A stretch of 64,000 nucleotides of DNA from Opitutaceae bacterium (GTDB lineage Bacteria; Verrucomicrobiota; Verrucomicrobiia; Opitutales; Opitutaceae), in NCBI GenBank assembly GCA_016711225.1, contig JADJTK010000016.1, forward strand, positions 1 through 64,000, in the 5' to 3' direction. The translations under genes and the position numbers were made by a program. Position 1 is the stretch's first letter, and every line of letters starts with the position of its first letter. The notes under the pieces are model-generated. The model was not told where the DNA came from. It did not search any database and saw only the letters and a program-made list of their open reading frames with translations. Below, piece by piece: positions 15,812 to 24,503 of the stretch.

Positions 15812-16684
15812 TCAGCGGCGTATCCATCGGGTTAGCCATCCGAATGGCCGCCACGCGGGTGCCGCGGGCTCGCCCACCCGCAGCACGAGCCCGGTGATGT
15901 TGTCGCGGCCCGAGGCGGCATTGGCGGCGGCGACGAGGATTTGGGCCAGTTGTGCGGCAGGTTCGTCGCCATGGTGCTCCAGCAGGGTCGCGAGTGCGCC
16001 GTCGTCGAGTCCGTCGGTGAGGCCATCGGAGCAGAGTAGGACGAGGTCGCCCTCCTGTAGCTCGAGTGGCCCTACTTCGGGAGCGAAGCCTTCCGGAGCG
16101 TTGCCCAACGCCTGGTCGATCAGGTGGCGCTTGCGGTGCTGTCGAGCTTGGAGCGGGGTGAGCAGGCCGCCGCGCACCAAGCGAGCAACGGGGGTGTGCT
16201 CGGGGGTGAAGTGGAGCAGCGGGGGCCCGGCTGCGGCGGGCGAGCCGCGGGGCCTGCGCCACCGGTAGCCGCGGCTGTCGCCGGCCTGGCCCCAGAGAGC
16301 GCGGCCCCCCTGTAGCCACAGACAGGTGAGGGTGGTGCCCATGCCCTGCAGCCCGGGGGCTTCGGTGGCCTTGGCGCGGATGACCGCGGCGGTGGTGCAG
16401 ATGGCGGACCGAAACGCCTCCGGGGTGAACTCCGCGCGCCCCACGTGCTCGGCGAGGGTGGCCACCGCCAGGGAGCTGGCCACTTCGCCGGCATTGGAAC
16501 CTCCGATACCGTCGCAGACCATGAGCAATACACCGGGAGGGGCCCAGACCAGGCTCGCCGCCACCCCCGAGGTGGTCGCCAGCGTGCCGCCCACCGGGCC
16601 GAGGCCGAAGGAATCCTCGTTGTGGTCGCGTTTGCGCCCCACAATGGAGACGGCCGCGAGGTGGAGGAGGGGAGGAGCGGGCAT
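15812..16684 (-). CDS. PP2C-family protein phosphatase
   Basis: A 290-residue PPM-type Ser/Thr phosphatase, predicted cytoplasmic. Metal-binding motifs are present: DHNEDSFG near the start, VCDGIGGSNAG, GTTLTCLW, WGQAGDSRGYRW, LLCSDGLTDGLDDG and SGRDNITGLVL. ATG 16684 follows the stop of the FHA-ABC gene by two bases, so the two are probably translationally coupled. It likely reverses phosphorylation by the kinase encoded 226 bases downstream. Confidence 0.9.
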   Translation of the reverse strand: MPAPPLLHLAAVSIVGRKRDHNEDSFGLGPVGGTLATTSGVAASLVWAPPGVLLMVCDGIGGSNAGEVASSLAVATLAEHVGRAEFTPEAFRSAICTTAAVIRAKATEAPGLQGMGTTLTCLWLQGGRALWGQAGDSRGYRWRRPRGSPAAAGPPLLHFTPEHTPVARLVRGGLLTPLQARQHRKRHLIDQALGNAPEGFAPEVGPLELQEGDLVLLCSDGLTDGLDDGALATLLEHHGDEPAAQLAQILVAAANAASGRDNITGLVLRVGEPAAPAWRPFGWLTRWIRR

Positions 16685-16686
16685 GG

Positions 16687-18948
16687 TCACCACCGGCAGA
16701 CGCGCCACCAGGAGCACCCCAGGCCGATCGCCGCCATCAGGGCGAGCACTGCGCAGGGCAGGCCGATGCTCGGCGAGGGGAATAGGCCTGTAGCATCGCA
16801 GGCGGTACTGAAGGCCTCGAAGGCCCAGCGCAGCGGGGTGAGATCGGCGGACAGTCGCGAAAGCGCGGTGTCGATGAGGCCCGGATCGTAGCTCTTGAGC
16901 AGGCCGCCCAGCAGGATCACCGGGATCAGTTGCAGGGGCACGATGGCCACCGCGCCGATCTCGGAACGGGCCACCGCGCTGGTGAGCATCCCGGCACACA
17001 AGCCGCAGAAGGCGGTAAGCCACCCGATAAGCAGCACCGCGGGAAAGGGCCAGGCGAGGGTGGATATCTGCAGGCTGAAGAGCCCAATGAGGACCACGAC
17101 CTGCCCGAGGACCAGCAGCGAGAGCAGTGCCGCCTTGGACACCACGTAGCCCAGTGGCGACAGGCCTCCTCGCTTTTCCCGGCGGATACGGGGCCGCTCG
17201 GCGACCAGTTCGCGCGCCGCCAGGTTGAGGCCGAACCAGAAACTCACCAGCGCGCATACGAAGGTGGCGGTCAGCCGCTCGATGCCCGCGGCCGAGGCGA
17301 AGAGCTGCCCGACGAGGATGCCGATCATCAGCGGCTGGGCGGCGAGGATGGCCAGGAATTGGCGATCCCGCGACTTGGCCCTCAGGTCGCGCCGGAAGAC
17401 GGCCCAGACCTGGCTGCGGATCGCGGTCAACCGCCGGGTGACGCTGGCGTGGCCGGTCTCAAGGGGCTCCGCCGGGGTCGAGCGGCGTTGGAAGTATTTG
17501 GTGGCATAGGGCGAGGCCGCGTAGCGGTTGCCCAGCTCGGCCGCGGGCAGTTGGTCCAACTGCTCCATGATCGAGTCCGGGCCGGCCTGCTCGGGCGGTT
17601 GCCCCGGGCAGAAGAATTCGACGGCATCGGGGAAGGCCGGGCCGAAGAAGGCGAGGCGGCCGGACTTGAGGAACACCACCGAGTCGAACAACTGATACAC
17701 CGCCAGCGCCGGCTGATGGATCGTGACGATGATGGCGATGCCCTTCTGGACCGAGACCTGACGCAACAATTCGACGACCTGCTTGGCGTCGTAGCTCGAC
17801 AATCCCGAGGTGGGCTCGTCGAGGAAGATGATGCGCGGGTCGGAGAGCAGTTCCATGGCGAGCCCTACCCGCTTCTTCTGGCCGCCGGAGAGGCCCTTCT
17901 TCTCCGCCGAACCGACCAGTTGATTGCGCAGGTCGATCCCCCGTTCCTCGTCGAGCAGTCCGATGCTTCGGCAGACGTCGGCGATCTTCGCCTCGATCTC
18001 GGCGGCTTGGACGTCCGCTGGCAGACGGATACGCGCGTGGGCCCGCAGGATCTCGTTGACCGTGAGGTCGGGGTGCAGGAGGTCCTCCTGGGCCACATGA
18101 CCCACGAAGGGGAGAATCGAGGCGGGGGCCGTGGACAACTCGACGCCGTCGTACAGCACCCGGCCGGACGAGGGCTTGGTCTCGCCGCTGCACAGGTTGA
18201 GCAGCGTCGACTTGCCGCAGCCGCTTGGTCCCATGATCGCGACCAGTTCGCCTGGGAACATCACCAGGTTGACCGAATCGACCAGCCGCCGGGTATCGTT
18301 GAGGACATACGTCAAGCCCTCGAGCTGGAGGGTATGCCCGGCGCGGTTGAGGGCGAGCCGGCCGGCGGCCTGGGCGCGGTTGGCAAAGGAGACGGAGATG
18401 CGTTCGCCGCAGATCTCGATGATCTCATCGCGCGCGAGCTGCACCTCGCGGTCGCGGATCACGCGCTTGCCCACGCGGGTACCCAGCTTCGACCCCAGAT
18501 CCCGAATCCACAGGGAGCCGTCGGGCCGCCGATGGATCTCGGCGTGGTAGCGGCTGGCGACCAACTGGGTGAGGCGGATCTCGTTGTCGGCGGCGCGACC
18601 GATGCGGATGAGGTCCCGGTCCACCGAGACCTGCCGGCCGGCCTCCGCGGCCGGGCGCTGGCTGTGCAACTGCTGCAGGAGCAGGGGCAGCGGAATTTTG
18701 TAGCCGATCGAAAACCACAACAGCTCGTCGCCCCGGAGCACCACGTCGGTGATCCGGTTGTTCTCCCGGTCGACGAAGGTGCCGTTGCGGCTGCCGCTGT
18801 CGCGCAGGCGGAAGCGTCCGTCCGCCAGCTCCTCCAGCTCGGCATGATGGCTGGAGACGCTGGCGTGGTTGACGACAAAGTCGTTGTCGTGGGCGCGGCC
18901 CAGGCGCCAGCGCCGCGGGGAGGGGGGGACGGGAGCTCCGGCGTTCAC
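16687..18948 (-). CDS. ABC transporter with two FHA domains (ABC-G-like half transporter)
   Basis: About 753 residues. Two forkhead-associated domains occupy ~10-80 (RLGRAHDNDFVV, SSHHAEL, SRNGTF) and ~113-188 (IRIGRAADNEIRL, SRYHAEI); these bind phosphothreonine. An ABC domain follows at ~205-440 with Walker A GPSGCGKSTLL at 240-250, signature LSGGQKKR and Walker B IIFLDEP. The C-terminal part has about six membrane segments of the ABC2 type. The GTG at 18948 was chosen because the frame further upstream crosses a terminator and the end of the preceding gene; no strong Shine-Dalgarno is seen. The pairing with a kinase recalls Rv1747/PknF in mycobacteria, so transport is probably controlled by phosphorylation. 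Confidence 0.85.
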   Translation of the reverse strand: MNAGAPVPPSPRRWRLGRAHDNDFVVNHASVSSHHAELEELADGRFRLRDSGSRNGTFVDRENNRITDVVLRGDELLWFSIGYKIPLPLLLQQLHSQRPAAEAGRQVSVDRDLIRIGRAADNEIRLTQLVASRYHAEIHRRPDGSLWIRDLGSKLGTRVGKRVIRDREVQLARDEIIEICGERISVSFANRAQAAGRLALNRAGHTLQLEGLTYVLNDTRRLVDSVNLVMFPGELVAIMGPSGCGKSTLLNLCSGETKPSSGRVLYDGVELSTAPASILPFVGHVAQEDLLHPDLTVNEILRAHARIRLPADVQAAEIEAKIADVCRSIGLLDEERGIDLRNQLVGSAEKKGLSGGQKKRVGLAMELLSDPRIIFLDEPTSGLSSYDAKQVVELLRQVSVQKGIAIIVTIHQPALAVYQLFDSVVFLKSGRLAFFGPAFPDAVEFFCPGQPPEQAGPDSIMEQLDQLPAAELGNRYAASPYATKYFQRRSTPAEPLETGHASVTRRLTAIRSQVWAVFRRDLRAKSRDRQFLAILAAQPLMIGILVGQLFASAAGIERLTATFVCALVSFWFGLNLAARELVAERPRIRREKRGGLSPLGYVVSKAALLSLLVLGQVVVLIGLFSLQISTLAWPFPAVLLIGWLTAFCGLCAGMLTSAVARSEIGAVAIVPLQLIPVILLGGLLKSYDPGLIDTALSRLSADLTPLRWAFEAFSTACDATGLFPSPSIGLPCAVLALMAAIGLGCSWWRVCRW

Positions 18949-18950
18949 GG

Positions 18951-18984
18951 AAAGAAAAGGCCGACGGCCCTGCAGCCATCGGCC
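18951..18984 (-). terminator. Rho-independent terminator between the exported protein and the FHA-ABC gene
   Basis: On the minus strand: GGCCGATGGC, loop TGCAGG, GCCGTCGGCC (10-bp stem with one wobble), then TTTTCTTT. It ends two bases before the proposed GTG of the transporter gene, so that gene needs its own promoter or read-through. Confidence 0.75.
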
Positions 18985-19012
18985 GGAACAAAGGAGGGCG
19001 GCGGGGAAATGC

Positions 19013-19645
19013 TTACTGGCCGAACATGACGCGATCCATGGGCTTCGGCACGAGGGTCCAGAGGATTTCCTCGTTCCGGAAGACGATGCCATCGCCAACC
19101 TTGACGCCGAAGCGGATGCTGCCGGCGATCTCGACCTTCATCTTCTGCTGCACCTCCGCGGAGATCAGGTTGAACAACGGGATGAGGGTGCGCTCGGTGG
19201 TATCCGAGCTCGTGTCACCCAGGGTGACGATGATCTCGAGCGTGCCGGTGCCGGAGCTCATCATCGAGCCCTTCGGGACCTTGGCCTGCTTGGAGGGGCG
19301 GGCCATCGGCAGGCGGACCACATCCCGGTAGATACGCTCCTCCTTCTTGAGGTCGTCGGGCTTCTTGCCTTCGGCGGCCCAGGCCTCGGCGCGTTTCTTC
19401 TCGGCCTTCTCGTCGAGGGCCAAGAACGCCAGGGCGAAGCTGCCGTCGGTCATGACCAACTCGTTGGCGGAGCTGTTGGAGACTTGCAGCGTCACGTACG
19501 CCAGACGCATGCCCGATTCGTCGACAATACGCATCGACTTGACGCCGGTGAACTTGACTTTGGCGAGGTCTTCAGCCGACTGGGCTTGAAGTCCTGTTAC
19601 GAGGGTCGCGCTGCCCAGCAGCAGGGAAAGAAGGATTCGTTTCAT
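19013..19645 (-). CDS. Exported protein, unknown function
   Basis: A 210-residue protein with signal peptide MKRILLSLLLGSATLVTGLQAQ. The mature part starts with a beta-strand-rich domain (MRLAYVTLQVSNSSANELVM) resembling a generic immunoglobulin-like LEA/WHy-type fold. A charged helix (EKAEKKRAEAWAAEGKKPDD) and a second beta region follow. No family assigned with confidence. It lies just before a terminator and the FHA-ABC gene on the same strand. Confidence 0.65.
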   Translation of the reverse strand: MKRILLSLLLGSATLVTGLQAQSAEDLAKVKFTGVKSMRIVDESGMRLAYVTLQVSNSSANELVMTDGSFALAFLALDEKAEKKRAEAWAAEGKKPDDLKKEERIYRDVVRLPMARPSKQAKVPKGSMMSSGTGTLEIIVTLGDTSSDTTERTLIPLFNLISAEVQQKMKVEIAGSIRFGVKVGDGIVFRNEEILWTLVPKPMDRVMFGQ

Positions 19646-20134
19646 GGGATAGGCGGTTGGGGTGAAAGCGGGAGTGAGGATGTCGCGACAGCGCGCGAGC
19701 GCAACGCTAAGTTGAACTCAATCCGCCCTGTGTATTCGACTGGGCGGGGGGAGGGGCGAGCCCGGCCGGCCAACCCTTGACCGTGGCGACGCCCACTGAA
19801 CCGGCCGCGATTGCCGGGGCTTCGGCCGCGGCCCTAGGGCGGCCGCCGGGCCGCCGCGAACGCAAAAGAGCTGGCTTCCGGATGGATCGCCCGATACCGT
19901 AAACGAAATTCGGCGACTCATGGACCGACTTCGCGAACGACCCCTGTGTCCGGTGTGGGCGCACTGCAGGCGCGCCGCCACTGGCGACGGTACCCGGCTG
20001 GTTCGTGCCGCGGGCGAGGGGCACGGTCTCGTCGTCGCGCCCGGTCGGTCCGCGTCGATTTTCCTCCAACCGTGGCGGGGCCTACAAGGTTTGGCGCCTC
20101 CGCGTGATTCCCGAACCCTGACCCCATCGCCACC
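19646..20134. other. Divergent intergenic region
   Basis: About 490 bases between an exported-protein gene on the minus strand and a GYF_2 gene on the plus strand. It contains the GC-rich near-palindrome CGGCCGCGGCCCTAGGGCGG around 19825. I see no credible gene; several open frames here are unsupported by composition. Confidence 0.35.
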
Positions 20135-20767
20135 GTGAAGAAGTATTACTACACCAACCAGAACCAGCAGCCGACCGGGCCGGTATCGTTCGCAGAACTG
20201 CAACAGCTCGCTGCCGCTGGAGTGATCAAATCCGACACGGCCATCGTCGGCGAAGGGAGCAAGGAGCCGACCACTTGGGGAGGGCTGGCGGCCTCCGAGG
20301 CCCCGAAGACGGATGTGAACGCCCTGGCGGCCGAGCGTATGTTGTCCTCGATGAAGGAGCTGCCGGTGGGCGACGCGCTTTTTGGGGCGTTGCTGGTGTT
20401 CTTCTCGTTTTGGACCACGCCGGCCACGGTCTTGCGTCGTTCGATTTTGAATCTGGCGGAGTGGGGCCGGAACCGCGCGCTGCCCACTTCGGAGAGTGAA
20501 CTACCGGTGCTCACGTATAGCACCATCGTGGGGAGGCCGACGGCGCACCTGCTCTGGTTCGCCTGCTTCTGGCTGGGTGGGTTCTATTGGTTCATCGCCG
20601 GCGGCGGTAGTTACTATGGTGGTTTCAATATCGTCAGTGCGATACTCTCGCTTTTGGGCAGTTGGGCAGTGGCCTATTTCGGTCAGTACATCGTCGGGTT
20701 TCTCTACGAATCGCTGAGCATCATGATCCGCGTCGCCAACGACGTGAGCAAACTGGCGAAACGCTAA
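20135..20767 (+). CDS. GYF_2 and DUF4282-like membrane protein
   Basis: A 210-residue protein. Residues ~1-55 form a GYF_2 (DUF4339) domain (KKYYYTNQNQQPTGPVSF, a typical YY....GP pattern with a conserved LQQLAAAG helix), thought to bind proline-rich peptides. The C-terminal half has two or three membrane segments (LWFACFWLGGFYWFIAG, IVSAILSLLGSWAVAYFG) and ends in a DUF4282-like amphipathic helix. The GTG start is supported because the GYF_2 motif begins immediately after it. Confidence 0.75.
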   Translation: MKKYYYTNQNQQPTGPVSFAELQQLAAAGVIKSDTAIVGEGSKEPTTWGGLAASEAPKTDVNALAAERMLSSMKELPVGDALFGALLVFFSFWTTPATVLRRSILNLAEWGRNRALPTSESELPVLTYSTIVGRPTAHLLWFACFWLGGFYWFIAGGGSYYGGFNIVSAILSLLGSWAVAYFGQYIVGFLYESLSIMIRVANDVSKLAKR

Positions 20768-20779
20768 GGGTGGGAGGGG

Positions 20780-20802
20780 CCGGCCCGAGCGTCGCGGGCC
20801 GG
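20780..20802 (+). terminator. GC-rich hairpin after the GYF_2 gene
   Basis: CCGGCCCG and CGGGCCGG pair over a 7-base loop 12 bases after the stop codon. There is no T-tract, so terminator activity is uncertain. Confidence 0.4.
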
Positions 20803-20927
20803 TAGGGGCTAGGAACGGGCTGCCTCCTCGCGATGCGGCCCGGGGGGCGGGGTCGCTCCGGGCCCGGGAATTGGCGTTGCCTCCGTGAGAGGGGCGTTAA
20901 ATCACCTTCGTGGTTCATCCCCTCCCC

Positions 20928-23900
20928 ATGTCCCTGTTCCATGCATCCCAGGCCCTGGAGGCCTCCATCCCAACCTTCGGCCCACGGGGCGGATCGTACC
21001 GGGGCGTCTTGCCGGCCCGGGTTCGCCCTCTTCGCTGGTGGAGCGGTTGGGTTGGGCTGGCGGGGCTTACCCTGGCGACGGCGTTGTTCGCCCAAAGCGG
21101 TCCGGCCTACAGTTGGCGGAGTGTGCAGATCTCCGGCGGCGGGTTTGTCTCCGGCTTGCTCTTCCATCCGGCCCAGCCCGGGCTGCTCTACGCGCGCACC
21201 GACGTGGGCGGGGTTTACCGCTGGAACGGCCCGCTCGGGCGCTGGCTCGCGCTCAACGACGCTATCGGCGGGCTCAACAACGAGTTCATGAACCTGGGGG
21301 TGCTCAGCTTCGCCGTCGATGCCAACGACCCCAATCGCCTCTATCTCGCCTGCGGCCAATACGTCGAGTGGTGGGCTCCCCCGGCCATCCTGCTGCGTTC
21401 GGAGGACCGGGGCGCAACGTGGCGCCGCACCAGCCTCGCCTTCAAGCTCGGCGGCAATCAGGATGGGCGCAATACAGGGGAGCGCCTGCAGGTGGATCCC
21501 AACGACGGCCGCGTCCTGTTTCTCGGCACCACCCAGAACGGGCTCTGGCGCAGCGGCGATCGTGGCGAAACCTGGGCGCAGGTTCCGGGCTTCGCCCCGG
21601 CCAGTTGCACCCTGGTCCTCTTCGATCGGACCACCGGCTCGGCCGGCAGCCCGACCCAAACCCTCTATGCCGGCGTCGCCAGCACGAGCGGCCCGGGCCT
21701 TCTTTGTAGTACCGATTCCGGCACGACGTGGCGCGAGGTGCCGGGACAGCCGGCCGGTCTGATGCCGCACCATGCCGAGATCGGCTACGGCGCCGCCGAG
21801 CGCACGCTCTATCTCGCCTCCAGCAACGCCCTCGGGCCCAACGGGTGCTCCGCCGGGGCGGTGTGGAAGCTCGACCTTGGCAGCGGGATCTGGACCGCCA
21901 TCACGCCTGTCGCCGGCCCTTGGGGCTGGGGCGGGCTCAGCGTCGCGGCGGACGATCCGCGCATCCTTGTGGCCAGCACCCTCGACCGTTGGGGGGCGCG
22001 CGACGACCTCTTCCGCTCGACCAACGCGGGCGCCACCTGGACGAGTGTATTGCAGCGTGGTACCCTCGACCACACTTCGGCCCCGTGGGCGGCCGACAGC
22101 ACCCCGCACTGGACGTCGGACGTGAAGATCGACCCGTTCGATTCCGCCCACGTGTTGTTCGTCACCGGTTACGGCGTCTATGCGAGCGAGAATGTGGCCG
22201 CCGCTTCCCCGGCTTGGGCGTTTCGCAATTCCGGGCTGGAGGAGACCGTGCCTCTGATGTTCGTGAGCCCGCCCGTGGGGCCCTCGCTCGTGAGCGTGGT
22301 GGGCGACGTCGACGGGTTCCGTCATGACCGTTTCGACCTGTCTCCCGCCAGCCGACACCGCCCGCTGCACGGGACCAATCGCAGTATTGATTTCGCGGGC
22401 ATCAACCCCGCCTTGATGGTGCGCACCTTCGACGCGGGCCAGCGTGGGGCTTGGTCGGCCGACGGCGGGGCCACCTGGACGGACTTTGCCCGCGCCCCAT
22501 ACCCCACCCGCAACGGCGGGGTCGCTGCGCTTGGGGCCGACGGCGCCACGCTGGTCTGGAGCCAGGAGAATTCACCGACCCATTTTTCGACGGACAGCGG
22601 GGGGAGTTGGAGCCTGAGCGCGGGGGCGCCCGTGAACCCCTCCCGGACTTTTGCCCCGGTGGCCGACCGCGTGGCCGCCACCAAATTCTATCTCTGTGAT
22701 CCGTCCGGCGGTCGTGTGTACTGCAGTACCGATCGGGGGGCGAGTTTCGTCGCTGCAGCGAGCGTGCCCACCAGTTCCGGAATCCTGCGCGCTGTTCCCG
22801 GACTGGAAGGCAACCTGTGGTTGCCGTGCGGGAGCGGCGGTCTGCGGCGTTCGGCCGACTCCGCGACGAGTTTTGCTGCAATACCGACGGTACAGGAGGG
22901 CTACGCGGTGGGATTCGGCAAAGCTGCGCCCGGGCAATCCCACCCCGCGGTGTTCCTCTGGGGCAGGGTGGCCGATGTTGTCGGGTTCTTCCGTTCCGAT
23001 GATGCCGGCGCCACGTGGGTGCGCATCAACGACGACCGCCATCAGTACGGGGCGCCCAACTGGCTGTGCGGGGATCCGCGGGTCTTCGGACGTCTCTATC
23101 TCGCCGCCAGCGGCCGCGGCATCATCTACGGCGAGATGGCCGGCGCCGGCCCCTCGATCCTTACTCCGCCATCCGCGCAGACGGTCGGTGCGGGCAGCGT
23201 GTTGAGCCTTTCCGTCACCGCGGAAGGGGCGGCGGAGGGCTGCCGTTATCGCTGGCTGCACAACGGCAGCCCGCTGCTCGGTGCCACCACGGCGCAATTG
23301 CAGCAGGGCAACGTGGAGCCCGGGCACGCCGGCTTCTACACCGCCGAGGTGGCTGCCAACGGCACCGCCACGCTCAGCCCGCCGGCGCTGGTGGGAGTCC
23401 TTCCCGCCGGGCGCACCGCTGGGGCGGTGGCCACCCGTGCGGAATGGCAGGATATCCATCACCCGAATGGCAATACGTACGACCAGTTTCTTCTCACCGG
23501 GACGGCCGGAACGATCACCGCCGATGCCGGCCAGATCGCCCGACTCTCCTTCCTCGACGAGGAGAACAGCATCGTGCAGGTCGAGATGTCGGGCCCGGGT
23601 GCAGTGACGGTCGTGCTGACCCGCCCGAGCGGGCCGGCTGCTCCGGTCCTCTACAACCAGGCCGGAGTCTCCTATATGCAGGGCGCAGCCACGGTCATTC
23701 TCGCGGGTGCGGAGGCCAACACGTTCATGTCGATCTACTCGGTGGGCCGGGTGACGAATCCCGGTGTGACGCGCCCGGATGTGATCTATAACGGGTGGGC
23801 GAATGTGCGCGCCGTCGGGGTGCAGAGTGTCTCCGGCGGACTGGGCGGCCTGTTCCTGGGCAACGTCCTGTGCACGGCCGAGACGGGCCCGGTGGGGCTG

Positions 23901-24191
23901 CTCGCTCCGAGTGTCAGCTCCGTGGGCACGGTCAATATCCACGAGATTATGGCGTGGGAGGAGGGGCAGCCGAGTCTCGTCTTCGCTGCGGACGCGCAGG
24001 TGGGCGTGAAGATTACCGGAGGCAGCCTGCTCCAGCTCAATAGCAGTCCAATCGGCGTATCCGGGCTGTCTGGTGTGCAGATGGTCGCCGGTCAAGGCTC
24101 GTCGGGGCAGGCCGCCCCTGGGCAGCCCGTTTTGGGGCGACTCGTCCGTGACGGGGTAGACCTTACCGCGGCGCTCGTCGGGGGGCCGTGA
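20928..24191 (+). CDS. GH74-like xyloglucanase with Ig-like domain
   Basis: About 1087 residues, exported (hydrophobic stretch WVGLAGLTLATALFAQ at ~41-56 after an unusually long basic N-region). Residues ~60-740 carry BNR/sialidase-like propeller repeats in GH74 style: YARTDVGGVYRW (the aspartate near residue 92 is the expected catalytic residue), GERLQVDPNDG, LLRSEDRGATW, RSGDRGETW, STDSGTTW. An Ig-like domain follows (SILTPPSAQTVGAGSVLSLS, YRWLHNGSPL), then a C-terminal beta region of ~270 residues. GH74 enzymes hydrolyse xyloglucan. ATG 20928 is preferred; a GTG at 20910 is in frame. Confidence 0.8.
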   Translation: MSLFHASQALEASIPTFGPRGGSYRGVLPARVRPLRWWSGWVGLAGLTLATALFAQSGPAYSWRSVQISGGGFVSGLLFHPAQPGLLYARTDVGGVYRWNGPLGRWLALNDAIGGLNNEFMNLGVLSFAVDANDPNRLYLACGQYVEWWAPPAILLRSEDRGATWRRTSLAFKLGGNQDGRNTGERLQVDPNDGRVLFLGTTQNGLWRSGDRGETWAQVPGFAPASCTLVLFDRTTGSAGSPTQTLYAGVASTSGPGLLCSTDSGTTWREVPGQPAGLMPHHAEIGYGAAERTLYLASSNALGPNGCSAGAVWKLDLGSGIWTAITPVAGPWGWGGLSVAADDPRILVASTLDRWGARDDLFRSTNAGATWTSVLQRGTLDHTSAPWAADSTPHWTSDVKIDPFDSAHVLFVTGYGVYASENVAAASPAWAFRNSGLEETVPLMFVSPPVGPSLVSVVGDVDGFRHDRFDLSPASRHRPLHGTNRSIDFAGINPALMVRTFDAGQRGAWSADGGATWTDFARAPYPTRNGGVAALGADGATLVWSQENSPTHFSTDSGGSWSLSAGAPVNPSRTFAPVADRVAATKFYLCDPSGGRVYCSTDRGASFVAAASVPTSSGILRAVPGLEGNLWLPCGSGGLRRSADSATSFAAIPTVQEGYAVGFGKAAPGQSHPAVFLWGRVADVVGFFRSDDAGATWVRINDDRHQYGAPNWLCGDPRVFGRLYLAASGRGIIYGEMAGAGPSILTPPSAQTVGAGSVLSLSVTAEGAAEGCRYRWLHNGSPLLGATTAQLQQGNVEPGHAGFYTAEVAANGTATLSPPALVGVLPAGRTAGAVATRAEWQDIHHPNGNTYDQFLLTGTAGTITADAGQIARLSFLDEENSIVQVEMSGPGAVTVVLTRPSGPAAPVLYNQAGVSYMQGAATVILAGAEANTFMSIYSVGRVTNPGVTRPDVIYNGWANVRAVGVQSVSGGLGGLFLGNVLCTAETGPVGLLAPSVSSVGTVNIHEIMAWEEGQPSLVFAADAQVGVKITGGSLLQLNSSPIGVSGLSGVQMVAGQGSSGQAAPGQPVLGRLVRDGVDLTAALVGGP

Positions 24192-24503
24192 GGAGTTCCA
24201 GATCCTGCGCGCCCGGGCAGCCGAGGGAGGGATCCACCCAGCGGGCGCGGTGCGGGGCAATCCGCGCCTCGTGCGACCAAAGGGAGGCGGCCAGCCGACG
24301 CTCGTTCCGCTGGAACAGTGCGACACGCTTATCGTGATATGGTGCTCCAGCAGGCCGTTGGGGCCGAGCGCAACCATGAGCGCCAGCGCACCGCCGGTGA
24401 GGGAAAGGCCCGCGCACTCGAGCAGTTGGTGGGCGATCAGGCGGCGCCGGGATGACGCCGATGATGGTGGCGGGTGAACGACGGAGCGCGCGGAGGGAGG
24501 AGG
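24192..24503. other. Convergent intergenic stretch
   Basis: About 310 bases between the GH74-like gene and the opposing acetylation gene. I see no coding frame with support and no hairpin with a T-tract. Confidence 0.35.

Noticed and set aside
18869..19780. A 303-codon plus-strand frame across the exported-protein gene
   Set aside because: It lies antisense to a minus-strand gene with a clean signal peptide and runs across a terminator.
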